NCBI RefSeq assembly: GCF_963576675.1
Contig: NC_088915.1
Span: 31,339,501 to 31,403,500 of the forward strand
Reading direction: 5' to 3'
From: Euphorbia lathyris
Taxonomy: Eukaryota > Streptophyta > Magnoliopsida > Malpighiales > Euphorbiaceae
Length of the DNA stretch: 64,000 nucleotides
Shown here: positions 45,712 through 55,586 of the stretch, one piece after another
Numbering within the stretch: the first letter of the stretch is position 1
Layout: the number at the start of each line of letters is the position of its first letter
The notes under the pieces: generated by a model
The model's database searches: none
Told to the model about the DNA's origin: nothing
What the model saw: the letters and a program-made list of their open reading frames with translations, nothing else
Position numbers and translations under genes: made by a program

Positions 45712-48700
45712 TCACGGGATCATCCTAGGAAAGCTAACCCCAATCATATCATCTAACAGGAAAGGGAAGAGAAACCCAGGGGGAACAGGAAGGGTAGAGA
45801 CTCCAAGAAGACCGTCATGAGCAGCTACCGCCAAACGATCAGCAACCCGATTTTGCTCTCTGAAAACGTGACAGAACTCAAAACTCTCAAAGGATGAGCA
45901 AAACCTTCTAATAGCTTTTATAAGGTTGCTATACTTCAAACTCGGGGCATGACTGTCTTTAATCATATTAATGGCCTCCAGATTATCTGATTCAATAGTC
46001 AGACTCTTAATGCCAAGCCTACCAGCCAGCTTGATCCCAGTTAGGATGCCCCAGAGCTCAGCAGCAAAGGAAGACCCTAAACCCAAATTCTGGTAAAAAC
46101 CAGAAAGCCAAGCTCCTCCAGCATCTCTGAGAACACCTCCTGCAGCAATTTTCCCATTGCTGAGGCAAGAGCCATCAGTGTTCAGCTTTACAACCCCTTC
46201 TCTGGGTCTAACCCAGCTAACCAGGTGGACATTCTTACTCAGGGAGGAAACGGCCAGAGAATCACCTTTAAAACTGTCCAAAATGGAGAAGAACTTATTG
46301 GAGAAAAAATCAACTAAGTTTGGCACGAAAATAGTTTTACTACCAAAAATTTCCTCATTTCTCCACCTCTAGATTTGGTGACAGATAATGGCAAAGAAGA
46401 TGTCACCATGCTCCATAAACGAGAGGAGCTTGCCTTTAACACCATCAGAGAACCAGACCTCTTCAGGATGGGCCAGGAAGGAAGAAAAAGAATTAGGAGG
46501 AAGAATCTTCCTCCAAACCTCTTTACTCTTTGAACAATCCCTCAGGGCATGGCATAAGGACTCAGTATGGTCCCTGCATCTACTACAAGTTCCAGACTCC
46601 GATAAATGCCTCATGTGCCTATCCAAGTTAGTCAATAACCTGTTCTTGACGCCCAGCCACAAGAAACTCCTAACACGATAAGGAACTTTAAGGGCCCAAA
46701 TGGACTTCCAAACCTCAGAGGAAGGAACCGACAAAGGGGGGGAGGAAAACGCTTCAAAGGCAGACTTGCAAGAGTATGCTCCATTATTAGTCAGAGCCCA
46801 ACAGTGTCTATCCAAATCCTCCTCATGAGTACTCACCTTGAAGCCCCGCATTTTAAGGAGGGTATCGAGACCTAAAAAAGGCTCAAACTTGGCCCAGATC
46901 CAATCCCCTTCAGAGTCCACCACGTCAGCAATCCTCCAGTTCCTGATGTCATTAGGCAGGGGAGAAATACACACATCTACCAAAGGTTTGTCCCCTAACC
47001 AGGTATCAAACCAGAAACTAATGGATTTACCATTACCCACATCAAGAGCAACCCCAGTACAAAATTCCGCAAAAATGGTGCTAATCCCTTTCCAAAGAAA
47101 GGAACACTGGGCAACTCTTTCCTTGGGGCCCCCAAAGATTTTATCTTTCCGATACTTACCACAAAGAAGGCGAGCCCAAAGAGAAGAAGGGCACTGCCAC
47201 ATCCGCCAAAGGAGCTTCATTAATAAAACTTTATTATTGTCCTTTGCTTTCCTAATACCCAAACCACCAGACGCTTTGGGTAGGCACACTTCATTCCAGG
47301 GCACAAGATGGATTTTTCTCCCCGCCTCAGCTTTTCCCCACAGGAATCTACGGTTGATCTTATCCAGATTATTAAGCACAGGGGCCGGAAGTAGACAAGC
47401 CTGCATGATATGATTAGGGGTTGCACAATTAACCGATTGCACTAACGTCGTACGGCCTGCCAGAGAAAGAGTACTGGCTTTCCAAGAGGCACATTTAGAA
47501 TTGGCTCTGTCCAAAGTATCCTGAAAGGTAACTTTAGAAACTCTTTCACTGTGCAGAGGAATACCCAGGTACTTCCCAAGAGAGTCAGTAAGAGGAATAC
47601 CAGACAAGTCACTTAATCTTTTGCAAACTCTGGGATTCATATTCTTAGAGCACATCATCCTTGACTTTTGAATATTAAGCTTTTGACCGGAAGCCTCACA
47701 AAAACAATCAAGGATATCCATAATAACACTCAATTGCTCTTCATTACCTTCCAGAAAGATAAGGACATCGTCAGCAAAGAATAAGTGAGTCACCTGGGGG
47801 CAGAATCTATTAATAGCTACCGGGTGGAAACTCCCAATATCAATAGCATCTTGAATTAGGTGAGAAAGCCTTTCCATAGCAATAATGAAAAGGAAAGGAC
47901 TCATAGGGTCACCTTGACGGATACCCCGGCCTGGAGAAAACTCCTCAGACATATCCCCATTAACCATGACTTGAAAAACCGGAGAAGAAATACAGACCTT
48001 GATAAGCTTCCTCCAGTTCTCCGGGACTCTAGCTCTCTCAAGACTTTCCATAAGAAAATCCCAGTTGATCCGATCATAAGCTTTTTCCAAATCAAGCTTC
48101 AAAGCCACCATGCCTTTCTTCCCTTTTTTAATCTTCATCGAATGGACCATTTCTTGGGCTATCACCACATTGTCCATCATTTGTCTACCGGGAACAAAAC
48201 TCCCCTGATTCTGACAAATGATGTCAGGGAGGATTCCCCGGATTCTATTAGCCACAATCTTTGTAACAGTTTTATAAAGAACATTACAAAGACTAATGGG
48301 TCTCATATGCAGGAAGGAAGAAGGCTTCTCAATTTTCGGGATAAGGACAAGGAGGGTCCTATTAACAAGCCCAATGTCCTTAGACTCATTAAAAACGCCA
48401 AAGATGAAATCATAGATACCCTCCTTAACCACCTCCCAGTGTTTATGGTAAAAGCCAGCCGGCAAACCATCAATCCCCGGAGCTTTAGCCGCCCCAATAC
48501 TAAAAATAGCTTGGTCGATCTCTTTACACGAGATAGGCTGAAAGGCAATCTGAATGTTATCCTCACTAATCTGAGGGAATGTAGCAGTAGAATGGGCCCT
48601 ATTAAGCTGGACAGGAGCCTCCTTGAACAGGTCCTTATAGAAATCAAAGGCCATATTACGAATCACCTCGTCTTCATAAACCCACTCCCCATTGGAGTTT

Positions 48701-49812
48701 TTAATGGCTTCAATCCTATTTCTCTGTCTTCTGATCATGGTAGAAAGATGGAAGTATCTGGTGTTACGATCCCCATCTCTAATCCACGATTTTCTGGACT
48801 TCTGGAACCAAAGAAGCTCCTCCTGTCTAAGCACAGCCTCCAACTCCTTCTGGAGAGTTCTAAGAAGACCATCCAACATGTGATCAAATCTAATCTCCAG
48901 TCTACGCTGGATACCCTCCATCCTTCTTAATAACTTATTCTTCCTCCCAATGATATGACCAAAAACATGTTTATTCCACCCTAACACCTTTTCTCTGAAC
49001 CCATCAGCAGCTTGTAAGACATTCAAGTGAGGAATCCAGTTATCCTGAACAAACTCCTTGAACTTAGGATGGGAATCCCAGGCCAACTGATACCGGAAAG
49101 GTCTCCTACCTCTAGGCCGGTTGCCTCTCAAGAGTCTAAACAAAATCGGACAGTGATCTGAATGCCGAAAAGGAAGATTTAAAACCGAACACTCAGGAAA
49201 GGAAGTTTGAGCAACCACATTAGCATAGACTTTATCCAAACGCACGAAGGTGTTGTTGCGTTTCCAGGTGAATTTATGACCAGAAGCCCTAAGATCAAAC
49301 AAACCACATAAATCCATACTATTCTTATGGTTAAGGCAACGATTAATGTAATGAGTAGAACCCCCCCTCTGGTCACTCATAAGAGCAATGTCATTGAAAT
49401 CACCCGCAATAAACCAGGCCTCAGAAATATTGACACTCATAAAGTAAAGAATCTCCCAAAGACGATTCCGATTAGCTAACACAGGGTCAGCATAAACAAG
49501 AGTCAGCAAGAAGGGCCTAATCCCAGTAACACTGACTTTACAGTGAATAAACTGCTTATCCATATTAATAACATCAAAGTTAATCCGATCTGGCCTCCAG
49601 AAAAGCCAAATCCCACCAGCCCAGCCAGTTGCCTCCGATCTAACACACCTCCACAACTTAAACTTTTTAACCACCTCCTCCGCTTTCTCTCCACTAATTT
49701 TAGTTTCCAATAAAGCAAAACAGGAGGGGTTAAACTGTTTAATAAGATCATTAATATGGATGCGGGTAGCCTTGCTAGCCGCACCCCTAACATTCCAACA
49801 CAATAAATCCAT
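45712..49812 (-). pseudogene. LINE 3 ORF2: endonuclease, RT, RNase H (one stop)
   Basis: The best start is ATG at 49812 (MDLLCWNVRGAASKATRI); the frame is open further up only through non-ATG codons. Domains in order are APE endonuclease (LLETKISG, GDFNDIALMSDQ, FRHSDHCPI), RT (APGIDGLPAGFYHKHWE, MRPISLCNVLYKTVTKIVAN, LKLDLEKAYDRINW, GIRQGDPMSPFLF, LFFADDVLIF near 47775), zf-RVT (SFLWLGVKNRLLTNLDR, CSRCRDHTESLCHALRDC) and RNase H (NTDGSCLSNGKIAAGGVLRD, FAAELWGIL, ESDNLEAI, REQNRVADRLA). A single TAG at 46369-46371 interrupts the frame where LINE 2 has TGG; after it the same frame runs to 45712. It is about 1367 codons. Confidence 0.95.
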
Positions 49813-49843
49813 AAAAGGGAGGACAACTGACCACACAACCAAC

Positions 49844-51859
49844 CTAAACTAGGTATTTACTGGGGGCTCCTGAGAGCCTCACCGAGGAACCCGCAGGTCC
49901 CCTCTTCTCATAAGGAGCCAGAGAGTTGAGGATGCCTTTCTGTTTACTCTTTGGCTTCTTCAGGTTAGGTTTAATAACCCCCATAACTTTACCAGGCCCA
50001 GTATCCCCACAAGGAATAGGATTACTAACCTCAGATTTCTCATTCAACCTATGGGTTTCCAGAATAAGGGATTTTCCCTGTTCCTCACCTTTAGACACAA
50101 AGAGGGGATTAACAGCATCAACCATCCCCACTGAAGGACCAGAAGGATCCAAACCAGGAATGTTATGCTCCACCTGCATCTCACTCTGGACAGGCAAGTG
50201 AACCTCCTCAATGGATAAAGCCTCAAACCTAGACCCAGATCTCAGGGTAGAAGATGATTCTGCTCCCTCCCTGGCCTTGGGCTTCGGCTTCTCCTTCTCC
50301 AAAGAAATAGCCAAGGGCTTAGGAGAAGCGGATTTCCCCTTGGAGGAGATATCAGGAGGGACATTCTGACTAACCGGAGGTTGAGTCCTTCGACGAGCGG
50401 TCCTTTTAGCCACCATCCAGGGGCCAAAATTCCCACCTCCTCCCTGGATACCCGCCGAATTGCTCCCACTGTCCATAACATTCTCCTCAATGACCCTCTC
50501 CCTCTTGGGACACCCTTCTTTAGAATGACCATATATACCACATTCATAACAAATGTTATGTAAACCCTCATATTCAATGAAAAAAACCTTATCCTGCACA
50601 CAGAATTTAGACAGTAAGGGTTTTGCAAGATCAACATCCACACAGACCCTAGCAAACTTGCCTCTAATGGCACCTAAGGTCGTCTTATCCACATGGTGGA
50701 CCCTCCCTACCAAGCCACCAATTTTCGTGAGAATCTTCTCACTATAATACTCAATAGGAAGGCCTGGGAATCTAACCCAAGTCAAAATCCTATTCACCAT
50801 ACAATCGTGAGGGTTAAAATTAGGGACCCAAGGCCTTAAGGCCAAAACCTGGTTAGCAATAATATACGGGCCTCCCATAATCACAGTATTATAATCCTCC
50901 ACACTGGTAAATTTTATGATGAAGTAGTCATTCTCGATATCAGTAATACTAACTTTCCCTTTCTTCGCCCACTGGGAATGAATTCTCTGGGCAAAATAGT
51001 TAAAACTAATCCTCTTACCCAGGACTTTCACAATTAAAGACATCTTCCACTTTTCTCTAAGTTCACGCTTCTCTACTGAAGACAATCTGAGAACCGGACA
51101 GAGGGGATCATCCTGAGCACCTTCCTCGTCATCAGAGTCAGAAAAAAGATCCTCCGACTCTCCAATCATTAGAACCTCTTCTGGGCTAGGTTCTTCTTCA
51201 ACCACCCCCATAACAGTGTCTCTCCAGGACCCTTTCCCTATCCCATTAGAACCTGTAAACTTCCTAGGAGATAACGCGTTCCCCTGACCTTGACAAACCT
51301 CTACAATCTTAGGTGAATTTTTACGTTCCAAGACATTCATTCCTCCCACTACGCCCCCATTCAAAACATCAGAGCCCGGATTAGGACCAAAAGAGGCAGG
51401 TCCTAATCCTGCAAGACCTGCCCAGTTATCAAAACCGGCGCCAGCAAAGGATGGCCAAAAACCAGAACCACCGGCGGGCCTGCTAGGATCCTCGCAATAG
51501 GCAGGCGGCCTCTTGCCCGAGGAGATGGCCGACGAGGCAGCCAGCCCATCGCTAGAACCACCCGCAGCCACGCCCGCGGCCACGGCCACCACGGCACCCG
51601 CCTCACAACCCTTCTCCCCTAGCCTACCGTCCTCTACATCTCCCCAGAAACCGGCCGCCCCATCACAGCCGTCCACCCTACCCTCCTCACCCAAACCAGA
51701 TTGGCGTGCCGCCACATCCACAACCAACACCGGCGACCTCCGACCCTCCCGAGAACGATCCCGCAACCTAGCCTCACCAACCCGCCTATCCCCAGCCGCC
51801 GCTTCCTCCGCCGACCCCCTCTCATCCCCCGATCCCCGATCCGCACCCTGTCCCTCCAT
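49844..51859 (-). CDS. LINE 3 ORF1: DUF4283 and CCHC protein
   Basis: An intact frame of about 671 residues from the ATG at 51859 (MEGQGADRGSGDERGSAEE). The first 150 residues are Gly/Ala/Arg-rich and unusually GC-rich compared with the surroundings. A DUF4283-type RNA-binding region follows (FNYFAQRIHSQWAKKGKVS, LRPWVPNFNPHD, WVRFPGLPIEYYSEKI), then a CCHC knuckle (CYECGIYGHSKEGC, near 50530) and a Lys/Ser-rich tail. The stop lies about 30 bp before the ORF2 ATG. The likely role is as RNA chaperone/RNP protein of the element. Confidence 0.93.
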   Translation of the reverse strand: MEGQGADRGSGDERGSAEEAAAGDRRVGEARLRDRSREGRRSPVLVVDVAARQSGLGEEGRVDGCDGAAGFWGDVEDGRLGEKGCEAGAVVAVAAGVAAGGSSDGLAASSAISSGKRPPAYCEDPSRPAGGSGFWPSFAGAGFDNWAGLAGLGPASFGPNPGSDVLNGGVVGGMNVLERKNSPKIVEVCQGQGNALSPRKFTGSNGIGKGSWRDTVMGVVEEEPSPEEVLMIGESEDLFSDSDDEEGAQDDPLCPVLRLSSVEKRELREKWKMSLIVKVLGKRISFNYFAQRIHSQWAKKGKVSITDIENDYFIIKFTSVEDYNTVIMGGPYIIANQVLALRPWVPNFNPHDCMVNRILTWVRFPGLPIEYYSEKILTKIGGLVGRVHHVDKTTLGAIRGKFARVCVDVDLAKPLLSKFCVQDKVFFIEYEGLHNICYECGIYGHSKEGCPKRERVIEENVMDSGSNSAGIQGGGGNFGPWMVAKRTARRRTQPPVSQNVPPDISSKGKSASPKPLAISLEKEKPKPKAREGAESSSTLRSGSRFEALSIEEVHLPVQSEMQVEHNIPGLDPSGPSVGMVDAVNPLFVSKGEEQGKSLILETHRLNEKSEVSNPIPCGDTGPGKVMGVIKPNLKKPKSKQKGILNSLAPYEKRGPAGSSVRLSGAPSKYLV

Positions 51860-51917
51860 CGCACACCGATCCCCCTGCCCCGAGCGGCCCTCCACAATAA
51901 TATATTTTTTATTTATT

Positions 51918-52217
51918 GTTCAATATATTAAACTTTATTGGATTAATTAAATTATATTTGGATTAATAAATTTAATTATGAAAATTAAACAAAACACGAA
52001 ATTTATAAACACAAACTACGTAGAAAATTATAACAAAATAAAATAAAATTCAAACTAAAAAATTTACAAAAAGAAAATGTTGCATTGATTACTTTCCTTT
52101 CCTCTTCTCTATAGATGTTCCGGATTTCTTCATCTAAATTGGCATATAGTTGTTGATTTAGTGACTAAAAGTCTACATATGTTTTCTCAAAAAAAAAAAA
52201 AAAAAAGTCTACATATG
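51918..52217. other. AT-rich spacer with A-run
   Basis: No gene. A run of about 17 A at 52190-52206 separates it from the hAT element. TCTACATATGTT occurs twice (about 52171 and 52208), on both sides of the A-run. Confidence 0.5.
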
Positions 52218-52225
52218 TTCATATA

Positions 52226-52878
52226 CAGGGGGAGCCCCCCGATCACCGGCTCCACCCTTGAGTAGTAGTCCTTCCACCATTTGTAACCCTCCTAACATTA
52301 GTTTATATAGACTTTCCGTAGAATTACTTAAATACTTTGAAGTAGATGAGATGGTTGGAGATGCATGCTTATAACCCAACAGGTCATGAGTTTGAACCCC
52401 ACTAGCCTTATTTCTCATTCAATTTTATGAAGTTTTTATTTGTTTGAATATCAATATTTATAACTATGTTACCATTATTAATGAATTTCAATGGGCTCTT
52501 TATTTTCGTAACGCTTTTAACTTATTTTTATTATATCTATTTTATATTAAAAAAATTAATTTTTTATTTTTGAGATTCAAATAACTTAATTTCTAAATTA
52601 AATTTTAATTTATGAAAAATATAAAAAAGTTTAAAACTAAAAAAAATGTTATAATTCGTTTAGGCATTAGCGTTAGACTTAAAAAAATTAAATATATCTA
52701 CTATTTTCACATTGAGCACTTTTAATTTTTTAAATATCACACTAAAACAATGATGTTTTAACATGGTGGAAGCTAAAAAAAAATTGCCCAGCCCTAACGG
52801 GCTGGATTTTGACAAACTACTCCCAGTCGTACAAGTAAAATTAGCCCATCCATATTGAAATTCATGGCTCCACCACTG
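52226..52878. mobile_element. Non-autonomous hAT element
   Basis: An 8-bp target duplication TTCATATA (52218-52225 and 52879-52886) flanks it. The left end CAGGGGGAGCC and inverse right end CAGTGGTGGAGCCATGAA fit the hAT consensus CAGTGGCGGAGCCA. The 653 bp carry no transposase. It contains a SINE-like segment (52320-52425). Confidence 0.88.
52320..52425 (+). repeat. SINE-like, tRNA-related segment
   Basis: GTAGATGAGATGGTTGGAGA resembles a pol III A box, and GGTCATGAGTTTGAACCCCA resembles a B box about 40 bp later. This is the arrangement of tRNA-derived SINEs. It does not fold as a tRNA gene by eye. Boundaries are uncertain. Confidence 0.45.
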
Positions 52879-53016
52879 TTCATATAGGATTCGTTTGTTT
52901 TGCCTACTTTTATAATATGCTAATTTTCAGGTGTAAAAAGTAAACAGGAGGTCACTAACCAAATACACAAGACTTTCTTTTTTGAAGTGAAAATGCAAAT
53001 ATGAGTATGATAAGAA

Positions 53017-54485
53017 TGGGTAAATTACATACGTGGTGTACAACTTTTATTCGTAATCACATTTTGGTGTATAACCAAAATTTTGTCACACTAAACTGTA
53101 TAATCTTTTAGTGACCTCCCACTAAAGTGTACAGCAGGTAAAAATGACCGGTTAATGCTCAGTCAACACGCCACCTCAGCTTTGACTGGTCAAAATATCA
53201 AAAAAATTCAACCACTTAATATAAAATTACTTCTATACCCCTATCTCTCCATACCTTCATCTTCTTCTCTCTATTTCGTTCTCTCTCTAACCTCTCTCTC
53301 TTTGAATTTCTTTCTCCCTCTAACCTCTCTCCATAAAATCAATACCATCAAATCTTTGTAGGAAACTTCAAATTTCTTTCTCTCTCTAACCTCTCTCTTC
53401 AAATTTCTTTCTCTCTCTAACCTCTCTCTCCATAATATAGTTTTTCTAAGTCCGTTCCAGAGTGCATGAGTGAATAAGAATAAAACTTTATTGATGTTAA
53501 ATTAAATTTGGACCTTTATCCCTATTTTTAATCAATCGCATAGATCTAGGTTGGATGATTCACTCATGGCTTCATGACATTTAATTTTTATTGTGTAGGA
53601 GGAAGATTTTCTTTTAGATAATGCTTACTACTCTGAGATGAGATGAAGGATGCTGGGTTGTTCGATGCAGACCGAGATTGATTTAACGCACGGGATACTG
53701 CAGAAAAAGCCATAGGAAACAAATAAATCATTTTTCCCCAATTTTTAAGAAAAACGATGTACAGATTGAATTGCTTGAAACCAACCAGATTACCTGAAAG
53801 GAAAAACCTAAAATTGAGCACATGAATGAAAAGCCATGTTGGCATGTTTTGAGCAAGTCTGAGGCTTCATTATTTTGGTAGAAATATGATGATGTACAAG
53901 ATCAATCAATTACTCAGTCCGTTGTGATAGTGGGGCAAAAATTTACAGAATCCCTCAGGGGAAATTGGAACTCTCAGTTGACTCAGTGTTTCTATAAACC
54001 AAATATTAGTATTTGGTAAAAGTACTCCAACGATGTTAAAGAGCTTGGTTCAACAAAAATTTTATGATAAACTTACACAATTTTTTTTTTTTGGAAAAAA
54101 AAAAAGAAAAACGATGTACAGTACTAGGTGTAATTAATGTTCCAATAATGACAAGTTAAAGAATTTTAACAGACATGTCAATTGTAAATATTCTTTTCAG
54201 AGAGAGAAGAGTTAGAGAGAGAAATAGAGTGGGTTCTATTTTTTTCAATTTGGAAGGGATGATGGTATTTTAGTAATTCCATATTAGAGATGTGAATTTT
54301 TGACTTTTAAAATGGTCAAAATGTTGATGTGGCAACGTTGACTTTCGTTGACCGGTCATTTTTACCGGCTGTACACTTTAATGGGAGGTCACTAGAAGAT
54401 TGTATAGTTTAGTGTGACAAAATTTTGGTTGTACACCAAAGTGTGATTATGAGTAAAGGTTGTACACCACGTATGTAATTTACCC
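53017..54485. mobile_element. Long-TIR Mutator-like element
   Basis: Terminal inverted repeats of roughly 190 bp start GGGTAAATTACATACGTGGT and include CCAAAATTTTGTCACACTAA and AAAAATGACCGGTCAA. A 9-bp duplication TGATAAGAA (53008-53016, 54486-54494) fits Mutator. The core (about 53230-54280) has a repeated pyrimidine-rich segment (TTTCTCTCTCTAACCTCTCT, three times at 53270-53430) and no transposase. Cargo sequence of unknown origin lies at 53580-54110. Confidence 0.9.
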
Positions 54486-54494
54486 TGATAAGAA

Positions 54495-55300
54495 GCAACC
54501 AAACACCCTCTAATCACAAATAGATTAGATGTATAAATATTGATAACAGGGGAAATAATATCATTACATGTTTCGCTATTTTAAATGGCCAGAAACATTC
54601 AGAGCATTAAAAGCCGTCAAATTCAACCAATAGGGATGGCGTATTTCTTTTGACACATGATCTAATAGGAAGATATCCACATCTAACTTAGACAATATCT
54701 CTCGCTAGATCCACCTAAAGGGTGTCTGGCGAGCGTTGAACTAAAAAAATCAAAAAAACTAAAAAAAATTCATCCAATTTTAGCCATTATCAACTAAGGT
54801 CGCAAACACTAAACTTCAATTTTATTGCAAAAACTATTATAATTTTTTTTTACTAAATCTAGAAGAAAACATAAAGTGTCATTACTTTGACCGCTATAAG
54901 TGGATAAATTACATACGTAGTGTACAACGTTTATTCCAAATCACACTTTGGTGTACAACCAAAATTTTGTCACACTAAACTGTACGAACTTCAAGTGACC
55001 TCCCACTAAAGTGTAGGAATTTATCCATTGAAAACATTCCACCAATGAAAGTATAGCCAAACCAATACTCGTAAACCATTTATGAATATTGTCCTGTGTG
55101 CCAAACCTCAACCCTTATACGAGGGCATTATAAGCTCAACGGTGATATAGTGTTCACAAAACTCAAGGTTAGATGCCTGCCTCCTAGTTTCACATAAACT
55201 AATGTGGATCACTTTAACCAAGTGCTAGTTCCCTAGCCCAAGGATGGTGGCAGCGATCATATGGCAGATATAGTACTGCTTTTATCAATTTTGGATCCCT
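54495..55300. other. Intergenic with repeat B copy and MULE TIR relic
   Basis: No gene. 54765-54905 is an uninterrupted copy of repeat B. 54904-55022 is a lone relic of the Mutator-like TIR: ATAAATTACATACGTAGTGT, CCAAAATTTTGTCACACTAA and GTGACCTCCCACTAAAGTGT, closing AGGAATTTATCC. 55140-55260 carries a string of the kind found in decayed retroelements (ACTCAAGGTTAGATGCCTGC). The 3' end of the MYB transcript should lie near or beyond 55300. Confidence 0.55.
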
Positions 55301-55586
55301 ATTGATATGTTTCATTCAATAATCCTTGTTGTTGAAAGCTATCTCCTCGGAGATGTACCAACTGGCTCCCTTTACACAAAGTAGCTTAATTATAACCAAA
55401 TTACAATTCAAGTGAGATATAAAAAGAATGACGGTACAGTTGTTAATATTCAAGAAAAAATAGCATTTCATAAAAATATGAATATCATCTCCATAAGAAT
55501 AAGAAAAAATGCTGGTTAAGATCCTAAATGCAGCAATCATAACTAGATGAACCAAGAAATAGGCAAATTGTGTCATTTTTAAAAAA

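Larger units (their letters stand above)
45664..51900 (-). mobile_element. LINE 3, near-complete, with 17-bp target duplication
   Basis: The direct repeat TATATTTTTTATTTATT flanks it at 45647-45663 and 51901-51917. The poly(A) tail appears as a T run (45662-45672). It has ORF1 and ORF2 on the minus strand, 6.2 kb. It belongs to the same family as LINE 2 but is only lightly damaged, with one in-frame stop seen in ORF2. The 5' end lies only about 40 bp before the ORF1 ATG, so a few leader bases may be missing. Confidence 0.95.

Noticed and set aside
47860..48930. A 356-codon open frame on the plus strand
   Set aside because: It lies entirely antisense to the RT region of LINE 3 ORF2, has no recognisable domain, and similar antisense frames recur opposite LINE 2. 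It is a coding shadow.
52320..52425. tRNA gene
   Set aside because: Only A- and B-box-like strings are present; no acceptor or anticodon stems could be paired by eye.
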